A stretch of 64,000 nucleotides of DNA from Ceratotherium simum simum (taxonomy: Eukaryota; Chordata; Mammalia; Perissodactyla; Rhinocerotidae), in NCBI RefSeq assembly GCF_000283155.1, contig NW_004454283.1, positions 1,903,779-1,967,778 of the forward strand, written 5' to 3'. Below, one piece after another: positions 34,241 to 44,564 of this stretch. The notes under the pieces are model-generated. The model had not been told where the DNA came from, made no database searches, and saw nothing but the letters and a program-made list of their open reading frames with translations. Every line of letters begins with the position of its first letter. The stretch's first letter is position 1. The translations under genes were made by a program, and so were the position numbers.

Positions 34241-34440
34241 TTCCATCTATTCCACTAGCATGAATGGAGCACCCTCAGTGCACAAGGTACTTTCCTCCAT
34301 GTTGAAAGGGTGAACAGGACACATCAAGGCCCTTGTTGTTTGCCACAGGCTGGGGAAACAAAGATGAAGACAATTCGTTCCTTTGCCTTCAAAGATCTCA
34401 CAGCCTGATAAAGGAAATAGTCAAATAAGCACATGACTAG
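34241..34440 (-). mobile_element. L2-like fragment, reverse
   Basis: GAATGGAGCACCCTCAGTGC, GGCTGGGGAAACAAAGATGA and CTTCAAAGATCTCACAGCCT resemble the reverse 3' part of L2, with inserted filler. Confidence 0.5.
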
Positions 34441-34444
34441 GCAT

Positions 34445-34610
34445 TGTGATAGTCCATTTTATAGATGGAAGCACTAAGGCTCAGAGAAGTTGAGTGACTT
34501 GCCCAAGGTCACACAGCTAGTTATGAAAGAGCTAGAAGGAGTAAAACTCCAATCTCAGACTCCAAAACTCACACTCCAACTATACTGCATTGTCACCAAA
34601 AACAGCAGTT
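34445..34610 (+). mobile_element. MIR SINE, plus strand
   Basis: CCATTTTATAGATGGAAGCA, CTAAGGCTCAGAGAAGTTGA, GTGACTTGCCCAAGGTCACA and CAGCTAGTTATGAAAG is a well-kept MIR core. Confidence 0.88.
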
Positions 34611-34724
34611 AAAGTAAGTTTTCCCTACAATTTGGAAATAAATTTGCCCTTTGTGAGGGAAACTAGTAGAAATTAGCAGATAGTACAAGAGGTCAGCTAC
34701 ATGCAGAAGTGCCCCTGTTAAGAG

Positions 34725-34965
34725 GTGGTCTGAAACAGCGTGGAATGAAGGAGTGGGGAGAACAGAGGCTTGTAGCCAGCCGGATCTGATTTCCACCTCG
34801 GCTCTGCCACTCTCATGTGAACAGCGATGTGTCGTGAAGCTGCTCTGAGATCACTTTGCTCACCCAGAAGATGACAGCGCTTACATCACAGGGTGGTGCT
34901 GAGGAGTCAATAGGATAGCATGGGGGGTGTTTCAAAGGCACTTGGCCCACATTAGACACTCAGGC
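34725..34965 (-). mobile_element. MIR SINE, minus strand
   Basis: GGATCTGATTTCCACCTCGG, CTCTGCCACTCTCATGTG, ACATCACAGGGTGGTGCTGA-GGAGTCAATAGGAT and CCCACATTAGACACTCAG follow the reverse MIR order. Confidence 0.75.
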
Positions 34966-35134
34966 CGTGCTAGGCTTTAGACATGACAAACTGTAAGACA
35001 GTGCCCTCTAAGGTGTGCTGGGATAAGCTAGATGAGCAAAGGAATCCCTCCGAAAGGGAAGTGCAGCCAGAATCTTATAGCATGCCGCACTATCTCTATG
35101 AGAGGAGAACGTGGGCACCAGGAGATGAACTTTG

Positions 35135-35785
35135 CCGTTTCTCAGGCTCTCCTGAGCTGCACTTATTGGAATCACCTGGGCTGCTGGTTAAACATGTAGG
35201 TTCTTGGGTGTGGTGGTCATGGGGGTGTCCTCTCATGTGTCTTCTCTTCTTTTCTCATTGCAATACAAACTCCATCTTTGCTGGGCACAAGACCGCCCAG
35301 GACAGAGAACACATTTTTCCCATCTTTTAGGCAGCAAGATATGGCTCTGCAACTACATGTTGGCCAGGCAGATGTAAGTGGAGGTGCCATGTACAGTTTC
35401 CAGAAAGGTTCCTCCTATACAGTTGGTGTTTGCCCTTTGCCTCTTCTTCCCTTCTTCCTTCCTCCTGGCTGGAATGCAAACATAATGACTGGAGCTCTAG
35501 CAGTCATCTTGGACCATGAGGTGACCTTGAGAATGGAAACCCATCATGGCAGAACAAGATAGAAGGAACCTGGGCCCTTGGTGGTGTGGAGTATCCTGCT
35601 CTGAACTGCCCACCTCTAGACTTCTTGCAGGTAAGAGAGAAATACATTTCTATCTTATTTAAACCACTGTTACTTCTATTTACTACCAAACCTAATCCAA
35701 ATACACCAGATGTTTACTGAACCTAAATCTCTTGGAGGGGCCCAGGAATTGGTATTTTCAGCTGCATGCTACTACCTAGATGAAC
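35135..35785. mobile_element. hAT MITE split by an LTR-like insertion
   Basis: The left part (35140-35208: GAGCTGCACTTATTGGAATC, ACCTGGGCTGCTGGTTAAAC) and the right part (35690-35785: CTAAATCTCTTGGAGGGGCC, CAGGAATTGGTATTTTCAGC) are the two halves of one Charlie-type MITE. They are separated by about 0.48 kb of other sequence. Confidence 0.55.
35209..35690 (+). mobile_element. MLT1/MER-like LTR inserted in a hAT MITE
   Basis: Forward text CTCCTGGCTGGAATGCAAAC, CAGTCATCTTGGACCATGAG, GAAGGAACCTGGGCCCTTGG, CCTCTAGACTTCTTGCAGGT and TTTAAACCACTGTTACTTCT is common to ancient mammalian LTRs of the MaLR kind. The family is not named with certainty and no clean TSD is visible. Confidence 0.5.
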
Positions 35786-35804
35786 TGCCATTATTGTTTC
35801 TGAC

Positions 35805-35935
35805 CCTCCTTTCATTCATTTGTTAAAAAATATTGGATGAGCGCCTATTATATGCAAGGCTTTGTTCTAGGCTTTGTTATAAGACAAACCCAAGTCTTTG
35901 CCCTCATGAGATAATTCACCTCTTATTACTCTGAC
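35805..35935 (-). mobile_element. L2 3' end, reverse
   Basis: CATTCATTTGTTAAAAAATA, TTGGATGAGCGCCTATTATA and TTTGCCCTCATGAGATAATT mark a reverse L2 3' end. Confidence 0.7.
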
Positions 35936-36057
35936 TCTAAGCTTGCCAGACAACTCCGGATCCCTAATTCAGTTGTGATGAGGCCAGAAACAGGGTGTCA
36001 CTCACTGGGAAGGCATGGACCCCACTGGAGGCCTACTAGCAACAAATGATTTCAGCT

Positions 36058-37600
36058 TTTTTTTTTTTTAATGTTTTTATTTTACCTTCACTTTTGAAAG
36101 ACATTTCACTGGATTTATAATTCTACATCGACGGTCTTTTTTCTTCTAACACTTTACAGATGTCAGTCCCTGTCCTGTGTCCTCCATTATTTCTGATGGA
36201 CAGCCGTCTTCCTTTTTATGGTTCCCCTGAATGTAATGTCTTTATTACTATTGTGATTAATGTCTTTTTATTGTTCTTCTGAATGTAATGTCTTTATTTT
36301 TCTGCCTGCCTTTATGATCTCTCTCTTTATTTTTGGTTTTCATCTATGATGTGCTTAGATGTGCCTAGGTCTTCTATGTGACTCTTCTTGGAGTCCACTG
36401 GGCTCTTTGGATCTATGGGCTGATCATCAATTTTAGGAAATATTTGGCTGGTATTTCTTCAAATGTTTCTTTTGCTCCATCCTTTCTCTTTTCTCCTTCT
36501 GGAACTTCCCACATCTAATATTGTACACATATCAGATAATTTGACATTGTCACATAGATCTTCAGCCCTCTGTGAAGGCTTTAATTATTTTTCCTCTCTG
36601 TGCTTCAATTGGGTAGCTTCTATAATCTGTTTTTGTGTTTACTTATCCTCTCATTTGTGGTGTCTAGTCTGTTGTTAAGCACTTTTGATGAGTTCTTCAT
36701 ATTTTCCAGTTCTGGAATTTCTAATTTGTTCTTTTTTAGAGTTTCCATTTCTCTGCTAAAATTTTTCATCTATTTTGTCAACTTTTTCCACTAAATTCTT
36801 TAAGATATTTATAACAGTTATTTAAAAGCTCTTGTCTTTTAATTCCAACATCTGGCTTATCTGTAGGTCTGCTTCTTTTGACTACTTTTTACTCCTTGAT
36901 TATGGATCACATTTTTCTCCTTTTTTGCATAGATAAGTGATTTTTTACTGAATGCTGGGCATTGTGTACATCCTAATAGAGACTCTGGATTTTGTCATCT
37001 TCCCCTAAAGGGTAATGAGTGTTGTTTAGGTAGACGGCTGGATCACCTCCACTTTGTTTCCAGTCACATCCATTTCAATTTTCTCTTAGTCATAGGACAC
37101 AGCCCTTATTCCTATGGCATGATTCTTACGCTTAACAAATGGCCTTTCTTGAGTCTTAATTGAATGCCAGGGATGTTCACCAAGGTCTCTGGCTTGGTTC
37201 GTTGAAATTCTTCAACATTGTGTGACCTCTGAAATCTCTATTCAACTCTCTGTTCCCCAAGAGCTGTTCTCTATTAGGCCTCTTGGCATCTTGCCACAAA
37301 TATGCTCCATTTAGGATTCGGCCAAGCACCTTAAGGGAAACCTTATATAGCATTAAGGGATTCCTTCTCAGTTGCTCTCTCCCATCTGGTACCCTGACAT
37401 ACAATTGCAGCCGTCTTAGATGCCACAATCTCTGTTCTCTGTTTCCTCTGCCCAGGAGACTCAGGCTCTTCACTTGACTAAATTTTCCTGCACTGTGGTT
37501 TGCAAATCATCCCCAAGAAAAAGCAAGGGTATATGTGGAGGTCATCTTGAGTGCTTTCCTTGGCTCAAGGATCATAGCTAAAAACTAAATTACTGCCCAT
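36058..37600 (-). mobile_element. Old L1 ORF1/5' region, reverse
   Basis: After a T-run at 36058-36070, reverse-strand ORF1-type text follows: TCTTCTAACACTTTACAGAT, GATGTGCTTAGATGTGCCTA, CCTTCTGGAACTTCCCACAT, and the ATGCTGGGCATTGTGTACAT region near 36952. A GC-richer 5'UTR-like part follows to about 37600. A local duplication of about 45 bp containing CTGAATGTAATGTCTTTATT occurs at 36210-36250 and 36262-36300. No frame is intact. Confidence 0.6.
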
Positions 37601-39055
37601 CTCCCTCTGGGCCTCTCCCACAGCTGAGTTGGTGCCCTCAGCACAGGTCCTAGCTTCCCCCTCTTTCCCATCAGCCAGTGTCTTACAGCCAGTCTCACTC
37701 AAGTTGATACTCTATCCATTTCCCCTACTCCTTTCATACAGAGCCCTTGCTAAGACACAGGAATTACAAAATGGCTATTATTTGAAGGAAAGGGAAATTT
37801 ACCAAAAAGATCAAAAGTGTCTCAAAATACAAAGATTATAATATAACAAAAAACAGGACAACAGCTTCTACACATAGGAATGTATTCTATTGAAGGCCAA
37901 ATACAACGTGAAAAATTAGAAACCCCTGAATAGCTGTTGGCTTGCATTGCATATTAACAAGGCAGAAAATCCTCTGTATAATATGCCCTGATGGAAGAAT
38001 GGCAATATGACAATTAAGAATTCAAAACACTGTCAAACCAGACAGTGTGTGTATATATATATATGTCACCTTTGAAGTGGTAATGAATGACCTCCCATTC
38101 CCAGTCTCCAGCTGAGATTAAAAATACAAATAAAAAGGCATGCTCCAGATAAGCAATCAGGAAGATCCCAGGAATATTCTGGCCAAGATTGGGACTGAAA
38201 GTTTATCACAAAGAACCTATAAAATGGAAAGCAACATATAGACAATTAACAATATTAACAATCCATTATATGCAATACTGGGCACACTATAGGTGCTTTA
38301 AGATATTTTTGGATAAATGTATAGGTATATAACCCAAATCTTTAAGCATTCATCACAATAGACTTCCTTTCATAGACCACACTTAGATTCTTCCTTGGTT
38401 CCATTTGTTGACCTGAGATCTTATCCAGCCACTGTGTTTACTGTTTTTGCAAATTTGTTTAACTTGGAAAACACTGCTGCATTGCTCCACAGCATTTTAT
38501 CCTCACATCTGGCTTTGGGACCATCAGCTTACTGAGTCCATGCACGCCTGCTAATGTTTCCACAAGCTTTATTTTGGAAATCTGGTGCACTTTGGCTTTG
38601 AAACACGTGTACAGAAGATTTTTAACATAAGAAGCCCTGCTTGCATTGTTATTTTTAAATAAATGTATGCAACTGTTAAATTTTGTGCTTCTGGGGTTTT
38701 GTTTTCCCCGGCTGACTGGGCACACTCCCAGCCAGGAAACAAGATCAGCAAAACAGCTGCAATAGTGAAAAAGGGACCAGTGGCCACGAGAAAGAACCAA
38801 TGAAACAGGCTGCTACTGTGTGAATGTGATGTGATCAACTTAAAGATACGAAATGCTGAGGTGTGGGACTTCCACACAACGCTTCTTAAGGGCTCAGTAA
38901 ATTATAAATATGCTGGCAACACTCCATGGATATATTAACACATATAAAATGTATCATATGAAATGTAACATTTATCCTAAACTATGCTCGGTTCTAAGTT
39001 TAATGAATATTCAGGTAGTGGAGCTGGAAGAAACTTAACATTTTTCTTCCTGGAA
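37601..39055. other. Unique DNA; second conserved-element candidate at 38440-38880
   Basis: No recognisable repeats over about 1.4 kb apart from a TA-rich microsatellite at 38047-38064. Two overlapping minus-strand frames (38459-38800, 113 codons; 38569-38877, 102 codons) cover one segment. The second has a hydrophobic stretch (HWFFLVATGPFFTIAAVLLI) resembling a membrane helix but no known domain. I treat both as chance frames, though the segment itself could be conserved non-coding DNA. Confidence 0.35.
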
Positions 39056-39180
39056 AGCAGTAACTTTGTTCTATCTCAACCCTGCTTCTATCTAGTTGTG
39101 TGACCACAGGTAAATCATTTAAATAATGTGAGTTGTCTTACTTTCCCTGTTTGAAACTAAATCATTCCTTAGAATTCCAT
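39056..39180 (-). mobile_element. MIR SINE fragment, minus strand
   Basis: CAACCCTGCTTCTATCTAGT, TGTGTGACCACAGGTAAATC and ATTTAAATAATGTGAGTTGT match the reverse MIR core. The following 39181-39764 is AT-rich and unassigned. Confidence 0.6.
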
Positions 39181-39764
39181 TATTTTATCCTCCCCACCCC
39201 CAGACCCCCACCCTGAAAGTCTGTAATTCTATGGGAACTTAATGTATTTGTTTCAGATAATTACATTCTTTCAGCTAAGTGCTAAAGATTGCAAGGAAAG
39301 AATAGTTGGTAGGAAATATTTTTCCCATGTCAAGGCTAATGTTTCAGCATAGAAAACAGGAGGCAAATGTCTGACTCAGTGTCCTGGTTACACTTTCATT
39401 GTCAAGCCTAATTTTTAAAATTCTGTTTTGAGTCTGATGCTCTGAGGTTAGTCATATGATGAATTAATTCGTGAGTGACTGTTATTTCATGCTGAGATGT
39501 CCCTCTACATGGACCCTCACGTGGGCAAGTATTGCCATAGCTGTTTTCTATGATGAACACACAAATTTATGCTAAAGAATTAATTAACATTTTCTTTAAA
39601 ATGCTTAAATCATCAAAAAAATTTGCTAAAATCTGTAGATTCACAATTCTTTCTACTTAACTAGTTCTAATTCCCTATGGCTCTTCCAATCTTTATGCCC
39701 CTCTAACCACCCATTTGCAAGTTATAATGAGATACACAGTCACACAAGTGTATGATCTGTTTTT

Positions 39765-40765
39765 TCTCGTGTTGTACACTTTTGCCTTAGAACTATGTAG
39801 TTATTTTAATTTTAAAAAATATTTAACAGAGTTGCTATAACAATTTTTTTCAACTTTATTTATCTTAAACTAAAGTAAGTGAATTAAGATCTATTATTAG
39901 TGTGTTTTTTGTCTGTTTCTCCTTATATCTCCTTAATTTATGCTTAATGAAAGATGCTATTATTTGATGCATAGATATGTATAACTGCTATATATTCATG
40001 GTGGTTTGTATCCATTAGTATTATAAGGTGCCAGCTTTTGTCTTGTTTAATACTTTTTGGCTGAATTTTACCTTCTTTATATTAGGATCATGCCCCCTCC
40101 ACAAACACACTTTGGTTTTTTGCTAGTGTATCTTCACTCATGCTTTTATTTTTAGTTTTTCTAGTTTGTGTTGTGATTCAATCTGAAAATCTTACTCATC
40201 TAATGGGAGTGCTTTGTCTTAGTTCTGTCATATTTCACATGATGTTTTCTGTTATTAGATACTCCATATGACAATTTCTGATGCACTTTTTTCACATTTT
40301 AACATCTTTGAAATTGAGGTGTGTCTTACAATTGATGGTGTGTCATGGCTTAATTGGCAACATTGTTTCCTTATATAGCAATAATTAAAATAATAGTAAT
40401 CTTACAAATGATACAATCTTAAGAGTCAATGAAATCTGGTATATATTTTAATATATATGTGAAATATTTTCTTTATTATTTATTGTAGTTCTTCATCTAT
40501 TAAGGAAGATTTGCATTCTGTTCTAGTGGTTATCTTTATATTTATATGTTTATATAATACCTGTAATCTCCTCTTTCTTTTGCCTAAAAAGTAAACGATA
40601 GAGTTAGCTTTTGTCTCTTCCTCCCTCACCTCTTCCTGTCTTTCACAGCCCAATTTTAGTCAATAACACTGTTTTTCTTAATGTTTATCTTTTCATTCTT
40701 AAATATTCTTAAATTTGGACAACACAATCTGTCAGCATTAAAGACAAGGCAATTCACAAGCTTAT
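39765..40765 (-). mobile_element. Old L1/HAL1 coding fragment, reverse
   Basis: Blocks such as CTCCTTATATCTCCTTAATT, AGATGCTATTATTTGATGCA, CATGGTGGTTTGTATCCATT and TTAGGATCATGCCCCCTCC have the order of a very old reverse L1 around the endonuclease region. Decay is severe; the 40200-40765 half is only a tentative assignment. Confidence 0.5.
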
Positions 40766-40808
40766 TCTATCCTATTTATATATTGCCAGGGCATACAACA
40801 TTTATATT

Positions 40809-41235
40809 ATGTATCATTTAGCTTTCTCTGTTTAACAAAACACCCCAAAATGTAGTGACTTAAAACAGTAAATATTCATTATTTGTCACAGTCCTGTGGG
40901 TTGGCTGAGCAGCTCCTCTGGGCCAGCTTGGCTACACCATCTAGTTATAGGATTGGCAATGGGGTTTGTCCTGAGAGGCCTCACTCGCAGGTCTGGCAGT
41001 TGGCTTGTGTCAGCTGAGGCAATGGCCATATGCCTCTCCTCATCCAACAGGCTAGCCGGGCTTGTTCAGATGGAGGCAGAAGGGCTTCCTGCAGCAAGAG
41101 AGGGCAAGCCCCAATACACAAGCACTTTTCAAGTCTCTGCTTGCATTACATCAACTATTGTTCCATTGACCAAACAAGTCACATGGCCAAGCCCAGAGTC
41201 AGTGTGGGAGAAGGGGCACTTTGCAAAGAGTCTAC
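40809..41235 (-). mobile_element. MLT-type LTR, reverse
   Basis: It starts GTATCATTTAGCTTTCTCTG and continues TAACAAAACACCCCAAAATG, TAGTGACTTAAAACAGTAAA, GTCCTGTGGGTTGGCTGAGC, CAAACAAGTCACATGGCCAA and GGGCACTTTGCAAAGAG. These are the reverse complement of an ancient ERVL/MaLR LTR. The 142- and 153-codon frames across it are incidental. Confidence 0.65.
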
Positions 41236-41799
41236 CCCACACTCTATTCCATTCATCTTGTCCCCTTCTTTGGTTTTACCTTACATCTTTAGTCAAACAT
41301 ATTCAACATTCAATCCTTTTCTGAGGTTTCCTCTGTCATCTCTTGGTTGGTTGAAGTTCATCCTCCAAGGGTTCTCTCAGAAGGGACTCATGATTGCAGA
41401 GTGGGGTGGGCACCTTCTTCTAATTTGCACAAAGGCACCGTGTGTGCTAGCTGCAGCCCTGACCTTCAGCTGTATTGGAGACAGGGCCTGAGTCTGACAA
41501 GGAGGAGGATGTGGTTAGCATACACAGGCTGGGGATCAGCCTGCTCCTTTGGCCAAACTTCCATCCCTGGACTGCTATATTTTACTTAAAGTCAGCTGCC
41601 AGCTTTCAGGTCTCACTGGATGCAGACAGAACGTTCTCATATCCAGGAGCCAGTGCTGAGGTCTCAGATGCCCTGAGTGGAATTTGTATTCCTGAAGGGA
41701 AGCCAGCATCATTGCCCCATGGTTCCTGGAGGGTATCCTTCACAAAATGTGGCAGACTGGATTACTGTTCCAACTACTCACTGGTTCCCCAGTTATAGA
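41236..41799. other. Unassigned moderately GC-rich stretch
   Basis: Possibly more of an LTR internal region or an old MER repeat. It contains short open frames (up to 107 codons) without recognisable products. Confidence 0.3.
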
Positions 41800-41969
41800 A
41801 GTAAACATCCACACTCTTTGCTGTGTAATTTCCACCCAGTAGGCGCAGGGTTTGCCTCCCTATTGTGAATGAAACCGGGACTCCTCTCCCTGGTCTAACA
41901 GGCAAATCTAGGAAGCGAGCTACATAGGCTTAAAGTCAGTACAATAAAAATCCATGCTGCCCTGTGAAG

Positions 41970-42435
41970 CAGCCGTGCAGGCCATCTTCAGCCTGTGTCA
42001 ACATAACCTTGCAACCCCTCGTCTCATAACTGAAGACGCCAGCTGGACAGATCCACAACAGGGAAAGATAAAGCGTACCTCACGCCCACATTTCCCAACT
42101 ACATTTCTTAGAGACTGAGGGAAAAAGTAATGACCCCGGTCCTTGCCTCCCTCCACACATAGATAACATCAACACTGCAAGCCTTGTTTGGTGTATAACC
42201 GAAAAGCTCTTGTTCATGTTATCTTTGAAGTATATGATATTAGATGAGTAAGCCCTTTTCTGCACATACACTGCTTTCTTAAAAAGTATAAAAACTATAC
42301 TCAGATCTGTAGACCTTGGAGCAGTTCCTCAGAATACTATGTTGGACTGTTTCCTCGGACTTGAGTTCCTCACTTTGATGATTTGAATAAACTCTTTCAT
42401 TTAACCCTTACCTAGACTCTTTATTTCGGTCAACA
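41970..42435 (+). mobile_element. Solo ERV (class I-like) LTR
   Basis: Architecture of a retroviral LTR. The U3 has a TATA-like AGTATAAAAACTATAC at about 42286, a short R with AATAAA at about 42387-42392 (TTTGAATAAACTCTTTCA), and a U5 ending TTTCGGTCAACA at 42435. The same GGTCAACA ending closes the LTR at 61703-62393. The left boundary lies somewhere in 41868-41980. No internal proviral sequence is attached. Confidence 0.6.
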
Positions 42436-42460
42436 TTATCCTTTGACATGCTTCGGCCAA

Positions 42461-42505
42461 TGAGATGTTAGCAGATGAGATGTAAGCAGATGAGATGTAA
42501 GCAGG
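42461..42505. repeat. 15-bp tandem triplication
   Basis: TGAGATGTTAGCAGA, TGAGATGTAAGCAGA and TGAGATGTAAGCAGG stand head to tail inside the MLT1 LTR. The first differs by one base and the third at its last base. Confidence 0.95.
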
Positions 42506-42785
42506 GGCTTGAAAGTGCTTGCACGATTGGGCTTGCCATCTTTGCCTCTGCCATTTTCATGAGAAGAACATTCCTGGCGAGTCCATTGGTCCAAAGAAGA
42601 TGAGAGACGTGAGCAGATGTCCTTACCTGAAGTAAGAACAAAGCTGCCCCAGCTGAGCCTAACTCAGATCAACCCAAGCCAACCTGCGATAATAAATGAT
42701 TATTGTTTTAAGCAACTGAGTTTTGAGGTAGTTTGTTACGCAGCAGTGCTGTTGTCACTGTGAACTGATACATGTCAGAATTTAG

Positions 42786-43435
42786 CTTGTGAGTGTCGGT
42801 GTCCCTGGCAAAACCCTCAAGGGCCCCGATGAAAAGACGACCTACTTTCTGGCTTGAGCTACCTCCCCTCTCATGTTCAGGCCAGAGCTTCTCCCCCAAC
42901 AGCCAACCAAGATGAAGGTAGAATACTGCCCACGGAGTGACCAGGAGCCTCATGAAGGACACGGACTTCTCGTATTCTCCCAATTCTCTTATTCTGCAGC
43001 CCTCCCAGACTCTAAAATATCTCCAGCTTTTTCACCCAGCAAGACTCAGGAGTTCCTTAATACCTATTATTTGAATAAAGTAATCACTGAATACATTAGA
43101 AGATCATTTTCTGAAAGTGTCATGTGAGTTAAAAGGTCCACCATTTTTTTGTACCTAATACATTTAAATACACCACTGATATTATGAATAAATAAGCAAA
43201 ATTATATTTCAGTGGCATTTGATTTTGATTGCATTTCGTTTAAAATCTAGCTCTAGTATTCCAACATTGACACACATATTAATGGGCCGCTGGGACCCTG
43301 TGACAAGAGGAGGTAAAATTCCATTAAATCTCCTCTAGCCCTTCCAAAACTGGTGTTAAGGGAAACCTGTTTGGCCTAAAAGAAACTTGTCCCTTGCACT
43401 AATATACTTGCTTAATCACTCAGCAGCAAAATTAA
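42786..43435. other. Unique sequence, no gene seen
   Basis: No repeat recognised. Short frames of 84-91 codons have no recognisable product. Confidence 0.4.
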
Positions 43436-43439
43436 AACT

Positions 43440-43625
43440 GGGTTCTTTACTGCTGTACTTCTCAGAACTTTTAATATGCTAATGCACATTGTAAAGTTCT
43501 GAGAGGGGGAATTAGTATGCAGCATTTCCTAAGCCAACTTGGCCCTGGAGCCCTGAGAACTTTTTGTGCTTGGGGCATTTGTATGATTAATATCAGCCCA
43601 TGGAACACAGTTTGAGAAATTCTGC
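43440..43625. mobile_element. hAT MITE (MER58-like)
   Basis: TGTACTTCTCAGAACTTTTA, GTATGCAGCATTTCCTAAGC and CCCATGGAACACAGTTTGAG-AAATTCTGCTCT are typical of a Charlie-type MITE with AGCAG...CTGCT ends. The subfamily is tentative. Confidence 0.5.
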
Positions 43626-44564
43626 TCTTTTCCAATGACTTACAAAGTAATGAATCATTCTGTCAGTTACACAGTTACATTGAAATCCCACCTTCCCGGC
43701 CCTAAATTGACCACCCCCATGTTGGTAACCTTTTTATGGTTTCAGCACACTTGAAGGGAATAAAAGTATCAAGGGGGGTGGGGAGTAGGAAGCCACTAAA
43801 CAGGTCAGAAATCATTACAATGGAAACGCCTCTTCAGTTCAACAAAGTCTCACAGGTCTGTGCAAGTCCACGGTTATCTCGCTATTCACCCTACAACACT
43901 GGGTCTTTGAGTAGGACTTGTGACTGGGCCTACACTAATAAGGCAAAGTTTTGAAGCGTTCCAGGGAACACTGCAGGGGGTGGGGGTGGGAGGTTGGCCC
44001 CAGCTGACATTACAGGACACTCTTTAACTCTTATTGGTAATAAGCTGTATCTTGCATCTCACAACCTGATCATTGCTGTGGCTACATGTAGACTCATTTG
44101 GATTAAAACAAATTCAAGCAAGTTCAAAATGTAACAGCACACTTGTCCTCAGAAGTCAGAGTATCGCAGTGAGCCGCCAAAAACCAGGGGGGAACCACTG
44201 AGCCAATTATGGCAAATTACACAGCACCAAAAACACAGAAACACTAGTGATTACATGGTATCCAAATAGCACTGTTTTCCTCAATTGTGCTCTGCTTAAT
44301 TTAGAGTTATTTCAAAATAAACACACACACACAAAAAGAATGAAAAACACCTGTAGCCCACCTGGTCCTCCAGAGGTCACTGGAATAGCATGCATGATTT
44401 TGTACCCACATCGGTTGGGTTCTAAAGTCTGCACAGACAGAAAAATCAGTGATAGTCCAAACTGCCCTTAAAAATCTCTTATATTTTCTCTAAGGTGTAT
44501 GCCACATAGTTTGTATCTGCAATGCTGCCTCTCAGTGAGATCCTCCAGACTGAGAGCTAGAGGC
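43626..44564. other. Unique sequence, a few retained CpGs
   Basis: No repeat or gene recognised. A short AC run occurs near 44321-44333 and a G-rich patch at 43975-43992. Confidence 0.4.

Larger units (their letters stand above)
41800..42785 (+). mobile_element. MLT1-type LTR interrupted by an ERV LTR
   Basis: The left part (about 41800-41868: ACATCCACACTCTTTGCTGT, TTTCCACCCAGTAGGCGCAG) and the right part (42436-42785: GGCTTGAAAGTGCTTGCACG, AACCTGCGATAATAAATGAT, TATTGTTTTAAGCAACTGAG, GTAGTTTGTTACGCAGCAGT) fit one forward MLT1 LTR. The interruption is an LTR with intact promoter-like features. Confidence 0.6.

Noticed and set aside
38569..38877. Small membrane protein gene
   Set aside because: A hydrophobic stretch alone is weak evidence; a second frame of equal size overlaps it, and no promoter, Kozak context or homologue was recognised.
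41030..41491. 153-codon frame and its overlapping partner
   Set aside because: They run across a reverse MLT-type LTR and have no domain; overlapping frames of similar length argue for chance.
42461..42505. CRISPR-like repeat array
   Set aside because: Eukaryotic DNA, direct tandem units without spacers.
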